From NCBI GenBank assembly GCA_022712475.1, contig JALAGK010000230.1:1-5777 (forward strand): a stretch of 5,777 nucleotides of DNA, in the 5' to 3' direction. Source of the DNA: Enterobacteriaceae bacterium. Its GTDB lineage: Bacteria > Pseudomonadota > Gammaproteobacteria > Enterobacterales > Enterobacteriaceae. Of this stretch, positions 1 to 5,045 are shown one piece after another; positions within the stretch are counted from its first letter, which is position 1, and every line of letters begins with the position of its first letter. The position numbers and the translations under genes were made by a program. The notes under the pieces were generated by a model, which was not told where the DNA came from, ran no database searches, and worked only from the letters and a program-made list of their open reading frames with translations.

Positions 1-115
1 AAATACGCTTTATGTGGACATTTTCTGGGTAAGCCATAAGAAGGGAGCACACCAGCCTGCGCAGTCAAAAGAGGTTTTCACCGGCTGCGGCGTGTGGGCT
101 GGCACACTGTAAGCC
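1..115. other. Left-edge stretch with no supported gene
   Basis: No reading frame here has a start with a ribosome binding site. The visible structures are a small inverted repeat, GTGTG (92-96) and CACAC (103-107) around GGCTGG, and the heptamer TAAGCCA occurring twice (30-36 and 110-116). A plus-strand frame is open from base 2 to a TAA at 110-112, but its translation resembles nothing I recognise. The stretch may be the spacer to a gene beyond the left edge. Confidence 0.5.
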
Positions 116-137
116 AAAAAAGCCGCCTGTCGGCGGC
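116..137 (-). terminator. Intrinsic terminator of the phosphatase gene
   Basis: Read on the minus strand, GCCGCC, a GACA loop and GGCGGC form a 6-bp all-G/C stem, extendable by a G-U and an A-U pair at the base. Six T residues follow directly. The stem begins 6 bases after the phosphatase stop codon, as expected for a rho-independent terminator. On the plus strand there is no T-tract after the stem, so it works in one direction only. Confidence 0.88.
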
Positions 138-143
138 CTGACT

Positions 144-926
144 TCACGCAACAAACAACGACCGTAACCGTGCGCGCTCGGCATCGGTCACGCCCACTCC
201 CTCACGCAAAAAGGCGTCAGCCCCACCGTAGAGCGTATCCATTGCCGCAAACGCGGTTTGCAGATAACGTTCCTGTACTTCCAGCAGCGTCAGAATATCC
301 GCAGCAGGCTTGTCCGGTACCAGCGGCTGGAACTGTGCCAGCAGGCGCTGGTTTTCCTCGGCGCGATAGCGGTTACTGAGCAGGTAATCTTCAATAATGA
401 GCCCGCGCTCTGCCCCCAATGCCAGGAGCAGCACCGCTGCCGCAAAGCCGGTGCGGTCTTTCCCCGCCGAACAATGGAAGTACACTGCGCCGTCAGCCGA
501 GGCCAGTAACTCGTCAAACCAACGCCGCCAGACTGCACGACACGATGGCTCTGCCACAAAGGCGTGATAAATACCGAGCAACACCTGTGCCGGATCCTGT
601 TGACCCATACGCTCAATCATCTCTTTTGGGCTGGCGCTGTGCGCCTTGAGCACCACTTTGAGTACGTCGAGCTGCACCATTTCAGCCCCTTCCGGGCGGC
701 GGTTAGGCTGGTCCTTAAGCTCGCCGTCGGTACGTAAGTCGATAACCTTATTTACCGGAAACTGCGCCAGTGTGTGCTGTCCCTGCGGCGTAAGCGCGCT
801 GAGATCCGCGCCGCGAATCAACCTCCCGTGGCGAATCTTGCCCCCTTCAACCCGATAACCGCCCAAATCACGGGCATTGCAAACTCCTTCAATCGCCAGC
901 GGCTGCGGCGTTAAAAACGTCTCCAT
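144..926 (-). CDS. Tyrosine/dual-specificity-type protein phosphatase (MptpB/LipA-like)
   Basis: This encodes a cysteine-dependent phosphatase of about 260 residues. What is seen, numbering from the second Met: an N-terminal NARDLGG motif (17-23), an IDLR strand (62-65), and the P-loop HCSAGKDRTG (151-160). The P-loop carries the nucleophile Cys152, the phosphate-binding Arg158 and the Lys155/Asp156 pair. HCxAGKDRTG is typical of the bacterial tyrosine-phosphatase family that includes Mycobacterium MptpB and Listeria LipA, which act on phosphotyrosine and, in some members, phosphoinositides. The substrate here is unknown. There is no signal peptide or membrane segment, so a cytoplasmic location is inferred. 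Two Met codons open the frame: AAGGAG (932-937) lies 2 bases from the first (927-929) and 5 from the second (924-926), so the second is preferred. The gene is divergent from fdhF and has its own terminator. I recognise the family but no gene name. Confidence 0.88.
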   Translation of the reverse strand: METFLTPQPLAIEGVCNARDLGGYRVEGGKIRHGRLIRGADLSALTPQGQHTLAQFPVNKVIDLRTDGELKDQPNRRPEGAEMVQLDVLKVVLKAHSASPKEMIERMGQQDPAQVLLGIYHAFVAEPSCRAVWRRWFDELLASADGAVYFHCSAGKDRTGFAAAVLLLALGAERGLIIEDYLLSNRYRAEENQRLLAQFQPLVPDKPAADILTLLEVQERYLQTAFAAMDTLYGGADAFLREGVGVTDAERARLRSLFVA

Positions 927-931
927 CATTG

Positions 932-937
932 CTCCTT
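932..937 (-). promoter_or_regulatory. Shine-Dalgarno that decides the phosphatase start
   Basis: On the minus strand AAGGAG is followed by CA and then two consecutive ATG codons. A 2-base gap to the first ATG is too short for normal initiation, while 5 bases to the second is acceptable. The protein therefore probably begins at 924-926, one residue shorter than the longest open frame. Confidence 0.6.
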
Positions 938-954
938 GCGCTGTGCATCTGCCT

Positions 955-973
955 GAAAATGTATTCCATGTTT
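955..973 (+). promoter_or_regulatory. Possible FhlA upstream activating site for fdhF
   Basis: An imperfect inverted repeat, GAAAATG then TATTC then CATGTTTT, is centred roughly 97 bases upstream of the predicted fdhF transcription start. In E. coli, FhlA activates fdhF from a site about 100 bases upstream. Position and rough dyad symmetry fit, but the match to the FhlA consensus as I recall it is weak, so this is a placement guess. Confidence 0.28.
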
Positions 974-975
974 TT

Positions 976-988
976 TATCAGGGAATTG
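976..988 (+). promoter_or_regulatory. Possible IHF site
   Basis: TATCAG-GGAA-TTG matches the IHF consensus WATCAA-N4-TTR at all but one defined position (G instead of A at 981) and is preceded by a run of T. It lies between the candidate activator site and the sigma-54 promoter, where an IHF bend would help loop the DNA. IHF matches of this quality also occur by chance. Confidence 0.35.
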
Positions 989-1033
989 ACCGTTTTCTCT
1001 CCGTTATGATGCCCGATGAAGGCCGTGATTGCA

Positions 1034-1050
1034 TGGCATAAAAACGGCAT
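1034..1050 (+). promoter_or_regulatory. Sigma-54 (RpoN) promoter of fdhF
   Basis: TGGCAT followed by AAAAA and CGGCAT has GG at 1035-1036 and GC at 1047-1048 with exactly 10 bases between, the defining -24/-12 geometry of a sigma-54 promoter (consensus TGGCAC-N5-TTGCW). Transcription should begin near 1060, leaving a leader of about 33 bases before the fdhF ATG. In E. coli fdhF is an RpoN/FhlA gene induced by formate under anaerobic fermentation, so site and gene agree. Confidence 0.85.
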
Positions 1051-1092
1051 AAACAACAACGACAACAACTACTGAGCACGGAGCAATGCACC

Positions 1093-3240
1093 ATGAAAAA
1101 GGTCATCACCGTCTGCCCTTACTGCGCCTCTGGCTGCAAAATCAACCTGCTGGTTGAAGACAACAAGGTCGTGGGCGCAGAAGCCGCCCAGGGGCGTAAT
1201 AACCAGGGCACGCTGTGCCTGAAGGGCTATTACGGCTGGGATTTTCTCAACGACACGCAAATCCTTACCCCGCGCCTGAAAAGCCCGATGATTCGCCGCA
1301 TGCGCGGCGCAAAGCTTGAGTCCGTAAGCTGGAGCGAAGCGCTCGATTTTGTGGCGCAAAAGCTGCTGGCAATAAAAGACAAATACGGTCCGGATGCCAT
1401 TATGACCACCGGATCGTCACGCGGTACCGGCAACGAAACCAACTATCTGATGCAGAAATTCGCGCGTGCAGTGGTAGGCACCAATAACGTCGACTGCTGC
1501 GCACGCGTCTGACACGGCCCTTCGGTTGCAGGTCTGCACCAGTCGGTCGGTAACGGCGCAATGAGCAATTCAGTCGTTGAGATTGAAGACACTGATTTAC
1601 TGCTGATCTTTGGCTACAACCCGGCAGATTCTCACCCTATTGTCGCCAATCGCGTTATTCGGGCAAAAGAGAAAGGCGCCCAAATTATTGTCTGCGATCC
1701 ACGGCGCATTGAAACAGCGCGCATTGCCGATATGCATTTACAGCTCAACAACGGCACTAACATTGCGCTACTTAACGCGATGGGCCACGTCATTATTGAG
1801 GAAGGGCTGTGCAACAGCGCCTTTATCAGTACGCGCACTGAAGGTTTTGATGAATACCGCAAGATAGTGGAAGGCTACACGCCGCAATCCGTTGAGGCGA
1901 TTACCGGTGTCACCGCTGCCGATATTCGTAAAGCCGCGCGTCTTTATGCCACAGCCAAAACCGCCACCATTCTGTGGGGCATGGGTGTGACCCAGTTTTA
2001 TCAGGGCGTGGAAACCGTGCGCGCACTCACCAGCCTGGCGCTGTTGACCGGCCACCTCGGCAAACCCAATACCGGCGTGAACCCGGTGCGTGGCCAGAAT
2101 AACGTACAGGGTGCATGCGATATGGGCGCACTGCCGGATACCTATCCAGGCTATCAGTCAGTCAGCATTGCCGCACACCGCGAGAAGTTTGCCCGCGCCT
2201 GGGGTGTACCTGCGCTTCCTGAAAAACCCGGCTATCGCATCAGCGAACTGCCACACCGCGTGGCACACGGCGAAGTTCGCGCCGCGTACATCATGGGTGA
2301 AGACCCCATGCAGACCGACCCGGAGCTTTCTGCCGTGCGCGAAGCCATGGGCAACCTGGAACTGCTGATTGTGCAGGACATCTTCATGACCAAAACGGTC
2401 GCCGTAGCGGACGTGGTGTTGCCGTCAACGAGTTGGGGAGAGCATGAAGGAACGTACACCGCCGCAGACCGTGGCTTTCAGCGCTTCTTTAAGGCCGTTG
2501 AACCACAATGGGATTTGAAAACCGACTGGCAAATCATCAGTGAAATTGCCACCCGTATGGGTTACCCGATGGACTACGCCTGTACCCAGGAAATCTGGGA
2601 CGAAATGCGCCACCTGTGTCCGAACTTTTTTGGAGCGACCTACGAGAAGATTGGCGAGATGGGCTACATCCAGTGGCCGTGTCGCGATGAATCGCCGTCT
2701 GACCAGGGCACACAGTGGCTTTACGACGGCAAATTTGACCGCGCCAACGGGTTGGGCCAGTTCTTTACCTGCGACTGGGTGGCGCCGCAGGACAAGCTCA
2801 GCGACGAGTACCCGATGGTGCTCTCCACCGTGCGCGAAGTGGGCCACTACTCGTGCCGCTCGATGACCGGCAACTGCGCCGCCCTGGCCGCGCTCGCCGA
2901 CGAGCCGGGCTACGCGCAAATTCATACTGATGATGCAGCGCGTCTTGGCATTGAAGACGAGTCGCTGGTGTGGATAACCTCACGTAAAGGCCGGGTGATG
3001 ACGCGCGCACAGGTCAGTGAGCGCCCAAATCGTGGTGCGGTGTATATGACCTACCAGTGGTGGATTGGTGCCTGTAACGAACTGGTGCACGAGCATTTAA
3101 GCCCGATAACCAAAACGCCGGAGTACAAGTACAGCGCGGTGCGCGTGGAGCCCATTGCCGACCAGCAGGCCGCAGAGCAGTTCGTGATTAACACCTACCA
3201 GCAGTTGAAAGACCGTCTGCGCGAGAGTGCAGCGGGCTAA
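1093..3240 (+). CDS. fdhF: Formate dehydrogenase H, selenocysteine-containing (through-read UGA at codon 140)
   Basis: This is the catalytic subunit of the formate hydrogenlyase complex. It oxidises formate to CO2 on a Mo-bis-MGD centre and passes electrons, via a HycB-type subunit encoded elsewhere, to hydrogenase 3 in the cytoplasm. It has 715 residues, the same length as E. coli FdhF. Seen here: [4Fe-4S] ligands Cys8, Cys11, Cys15 and Cys42, followed by Lys44; Sec140 encoded by TGA (1510-1512) with His141 next in HGPSV; Arg333 in GVNPVRGQNNVQG; and the C-terminal molybdopterin-dinucleotide-binding domain with EVGHYSCRSMTGNC and TYQWWIGACNELV. The frame is identical on both sides of the TGA and protein similarity runs straight through it, so this is recoding, not a broken gene. 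The start is fixed by GGAG (1080-1083), 9 bases before ATG, and by the E. coli-like MKKV N-terminus. The gene stands alone behind a sigma-54 promoter. The ATG at 1561 is internal and not a start. Confidence 0.97.
1510..1512 (+). other. Selenocysteine codon (UGA, residue 140)
   Basis: This in-frame TGA sits directly after NNVDCCARV and before HGPSVAGLHQSV, the position of Sec140 in E. coli FdhF, where the selenium ligates molybdenum and is needed for full activity. Reading it requires SelB, tRNA-Sec (SelC), SelA and SelD, none of which is encoded here, so they must lie elsewhere in the genome. Confidence 0.96.
1513..1550 (+). promoter_or_regulatory. Bacterial SECIS element of fdhF
   Basis: Immediately 3' of the UGA, the RNA folds as GG (1524-1525) pairing with CC (1539-1540), a bulged U (1526), then UGCA (1527-1530) pairing with UGCA (1535-1538) across a GGUC loop (1531-1534). 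Counting the UGA as bases 1-3, the bulge is U17 and the loop holds G23 and U24, the bases known to be needed for SelB binding in E. coli. The lower part pairs CC (1518-1519) with GG (1546-1547 or nearby) more loosely. The same bases encode conserved protein residues. Confidence 0.93.
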
Positions 3241-3251
3241 ACCAGATGCAT

Positions 3252-3286
3252 AAAAAAAGCCCCCTGCGCCTTGCGGCATAGGGGGC
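3252..3286 (-). terminator. Intrinsic terminator of gltP
   Basis: G plus five C plus T (3259-3265) pairs with A plus five G plus C (3280-3286), giving a 7-bp stem around a partly self-complementary 14-base loop. Read on the minus strand the stem is followed by seven T (3252-3258), so it is a canonical terminator for gltP, whose stop lies about 26 bases before it. On the plus strand the hairpin begins 18 bases after the fdhF stop but has no T-run after it, so it could at most weakly terminate or protect the fdhF message. Confidence 0.87.
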
Positions 3287-3311
3287 CAGAAATTCCGACG
3301 TTATAGTGTGC

Positions 3312-4625
3312 TTAATCTTGCGCGGTTCTGTCGAACTTACCGAGCACTTCCCGCTCGTATTCACGCGCTTTTTTAGCATCGAACTTGTGTTCCCACTTGG
3401 CGATAACCAGCACCGCCAGCGCGTTGCCCACCACGTTCAGCGCCGTACGCGCCATATCGAGAATACGGTCAACACCGGCGATAAACGCCAGCCCTTCCAG
3501 CGGAATGCCAACGCTGCCAAGCGTTGCCAGCAGCACCACAAACGATACGCCCGGTACACCGGCAATACCTTTTGACGTCACCATCAGCGTCAGCACCAGA
3601 ATGATTTCCTGCCAGATAGACAGGTCAATACCGTAAAGCTGGGCAATAAAGATAGCCGCGATACTCTGGTAGAGCGTAGAGCCGTCGAGGTTAAACGAAT
3701 AACCGGTCGGTACCACGAAGCTGGTAATTGACGACGGCGCGCCGTAGGCTTCCATCTTCTGGATAATGCGCGGCAGCACGGTCTCAGAACTGGCCGTTGA
3801 GTACGCCAGAATAAGCTCCTCTTTAAGGATGCGAATCAGCGTCCAGATGCTCAGTTTGCACATGCGCGCCACAGCACCCAGCACCACCAGCGCAAAAAAC
3901 AAAATGGCCATGTAAACCAGGATAACCAACTTGGCAAGCGGCCACAGTGAGGCAAAACCAAAGTTCGCCACGGTGACGGAGATGAGTGCAAATACCCCCA
4001 CCGGCGCATAGCGCATCACCATGTGAGTGACTTTGAACATGGTTTCAGAAATGCCGCGGAACACAGCAACCAACGGCTCGCGGTTCTTCGCCGGCAGCGA
4101 AGAGAGCCCCAGCCCAAACAGCACCGAGAAGAAGATAATCGGCAGCATGTCGCCCTTCGCCATTGAGGCGAAGATGTTGGTCGGCACCAGCGACAAAATG
4201 GTCCCCATCAGGCCGTGGGAGTGACTCACCACATCTTCGGTAGTGCGCTGATATTTAGAGATATCCGCCTGCGCGAGCTGCGACATATCGATGCCGCTGC
4301 CCGGCTGAAAGATGTTGGCAAACGTGATACCAAGAATGATGGCAACGGTAGTAATCACTTCGAAATAAACGATGGTCTTAACACCAATGCGGCCAAGCTG
4401 TTTGGCATCACCCACACCGGCAATCCCCACCACTAGTGTGGAAATGACGATAGGCACCACAATCATTTTAATCAGGTGGATGAAGATATCCCCTGCCGGA
4501 GACAGCAGGTTATCCACCAACCAACCGCGGGTATCCGGCTGATAATGGAGATAGCTCCCAAGAAGAATACCCAGCACCAGCGCCAGCAAGATTTGCCAGG
4601 CGAGGCTAAATTTTTGTTTTTTCAT
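3312..4625 (-). CDS. gltP: Proton/glutamate-aspartate symporter GltP
   Basis: This inner-membrane carrier of the DAACS (glutamate transporter) family imports L-glutamate and L-aspartate with protons. Its 437 residues equal the E. coli protein, and similarity is near-complete along its length. Seen: a first hydrophobic helix (about 7-27); multiple further helices; the serine-rich AYSTASSET (274-282) of re-entrant loop HP1; NLDGS (312-316), the counterpart of the NMDGT motif; GIAGVPG (353-359) of HP2; and DRILDMARTALNVVGN (386-401). By family comparison Asp390, Arg393, Thr394 and Asn397 line the substrate site, with the arginine contacting the side-chain carboxylate. The start matches E. coli's MKNIKFSLAW region, but the Shine-Dalgarno is poor: the only candidate, AGGA (4638-4641), is 12 bases away. 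The gene converges on fdhF and diverges from acs; in E. coli it follows nrfG. Confidence 0.96.
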   Translation of the reverse strand: MKKQKFSLAWQILLALVLGILLGSYLHYQPDTRGWLVDNLLSPAGDIFIHLIKMIVVPIVISTLVVGIAGVGDAKQLGRIGVKTIVYFEVITTVAIILGITFANIFQPGSGIDMSQLAQADISKYQRTTEDVVSHSHGLMGTILSLVPTNIFASMAKGDMLPIIFFSVLFGLGLSSLPAKNREPLVAVFRGISETMFKVTHMVMRYAPVGVFALISVTVANFGFASLWPLAKLVILVYMAILFFALVVLGAVARMCKLSIWTLIRILKEELILAYSTASSETVLPRIIQKMEAYGAPSSITSFVVPTGYSFNLDGSTLYQSIAAIFIAQLYGIDLSIWQEIILVLTLMVTSKGIAGVPGVSFVVLLATLGSVGIPLEGLAFIAGVDRILDMARTALNVVGNALAVLVIAKWEHKFDAKKAREYEREVLGKFDRTAQD

Positions 4626-4737
4626 AGCGTTTCTGCATCCTGAACTCAGGCGGCCTTCTCAACCCTGTCGAAGAGAACACCGCTAACTGAAAAGGGTAAG
4701 GCGAACGTCGGGTGATGTTATGGAGTTTTTGTACGCC

Positions 4738-4751
4738 ATGATCAGTATCAT
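4738..4751. promoter_or_regulatory. FNR-like dyad on the gltP side
   Basis: ATGAT-CAGT-ATCAT is a perfect dyad containing the TGAT-N4-ATCA core of the FNR consensus TTGAT-N4-ATCAA, differing only at the outermost base of each half. Its centre is about 119 bases upstream of the gltP ATG. No strong gltP -10 is placed at the classic 41.5-base distance, so activation is unproven and repression is also possible. Confidence 0.35.
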
Positions 4752-4777
4752 TAGCACCCTATCCCACGCAACCCTTG

Positions 4778-4799
4778 AAAATTGAAGCCATTCACAGAA
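4778..4799. promoter_or_regulatory. Possible CRP site, gltP-proximal
   Basis: ATTGA-AGCCAT-TCACA matches the CRP core TGTGA-N6-TCACA at 8 of 10 positions, with a perfect right half. The centre at 4788.5 is about 163 bases upstream of gltP and about 237 upstream of the predicted acs start. It is too far for a standard role at acs, so it may belong to gltP. Confidence 0.35.
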
Positions 4800-4879
4800 T
4801 TAACACAGTTAACAAGATTTTTTTACCGTTCATGACATCTAACTTACTGTTGTTAAATAAATTTACTCTCCCCATTTTT

Positions 4880-4904
4880 AAATAGTTTGCTAACGAAACT
4901 ATTT
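4880..4904. repeat. Perfect 9-bp inverted repeat (candidate operator)
   Basis: AAATAGTTT (4880-4888) and AAACTATTT (4896-4904) are exact reverse complements across a 7-base spacer, GCTAACG. The symmetry stops cleanly at both ends. As RNA the stem would be weak (two G-C pairs) with no adjoining T-run, so a DNA operator for a dimeric regulator is more likely than a terminator. It lies upstream of the acs CRP site. I do not recognise the cognate protein. Confidence 0.5.
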
Positions 4905-4945
4905 CTCGAGTGCAGTTCGTTTGCTTACTTTTCAGTCAGCTTTTA

Positions 4946-4967
4946 ATGCGTGATCTGTCGCGCAAAA
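4946..4967 (+). promoter_or_regulatory. CRP site I of the acs promoter
   Basis: CGTGA-TCTGTC-GCGCA (core 4949-4964) matches TGTGA-N6-TCACA at 7 of 10 positions. Its centre, 4956.5, falls exactly 69.5 bases upstream of the start predicted from the -10 element at 5014-5019, the position known for CRP site I at E. coli acsP2. The spacing makes this more credible than the sequence score alone. A second site 53 bases further upstream, as in E. coli, is not apparent. Confidence 0.6.
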
Positions 4968-5013
4968 AGTAAACATTATCCCTTTCCCCTCTGTGATTAA
5001 CCTTTATTTGACA

Positions 5014-5019
5014 TATTAT
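5014..5019 (+). promoter_or_regulatory. -10 element of acs P2-type promoter
   Basis: TATTAT matches TATAAT at 5 of 6 and predicts a start near 5026, 20 bases before the acs ATG. The -35 position (about 4991-4996, CTGTGA) is poor, as expected of a promoter that depends on CRP. A TTGACA at 5008-5013 abuts this hexamer and cannot act as its -35. Confidence 0.6.
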
Positions 5020-5045
5020 TAACATCTTACAGGAGAAAAAAAGCT

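Larger units (their letters stand above)
4626..5045. other. AT-rich acs-gltP divergent intergenic region
   Basis: This 420-bp spacer has no convincing gene. It is visibly AT-rich from about 4775 onward compared with the flanking genes. It holds an FNR-like dyad (4738-4751), a CRP-like site (4778-4799), a repeated CACAG..TTAA block (4792-4812), a perfect 9-bp inverted repeat (4880-4904), and the acs promoter with its CRP site. The size suits two divergent promoters with several regulators. In E. coli the corresponding upstream region serves acs and nrfA instead. Confidence 0.8.

Noticed and set aside
2..37. Start of a minus-strand gene at ATG 35-37 running off the left edge
   Set aside because: Only 12 codons are visible and there is no Shine-Dalgarno upstream of it on that strand.
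986..1010. Sigma-70 promoter for fdhF: TTGACC (986-991) and TATGAT (1005-1010)
   Set aside because: Both hexamers are 5 of 6 matches, but only 13 bases separate them, too few for sigma-70. The sigma-54 promoter downstream explains the gene better.
2425..2925. Minus-strand open frame (166 codons) inside fdhF
   Set aside because: It is a shadow of the conserved fdhF coding strand, with low-complexity composition and no family resemblance.
1561..3240. Separate 559-residue formate dehydrogenase gene starting at ATG 1561
   Set aside because: It is the 3' part of fdhF beyond the selenocysteine codon. There is no ribosome binding site before 1561, and conserved FdhF residues continue upstream through the TGA.
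4744..4771. gltP sigma-70 promoter on the minus strand: TTGCGT, 16-base spacer, GATACT
   Set aside because: It has only 3 of 6 and 4 of 6 matches, and the alternative TAACAT at 4715-4720 is equally weak, so no gltP promoter can be chosen from sequence alone.
5008..5013. TTGACA as a perfect -35 box for acs
   Set aside because: A -10 at normal spacing would fall on the Shine-Dalgarno AGGAG (5031-5035), which bears no resemblance to TATAAT.
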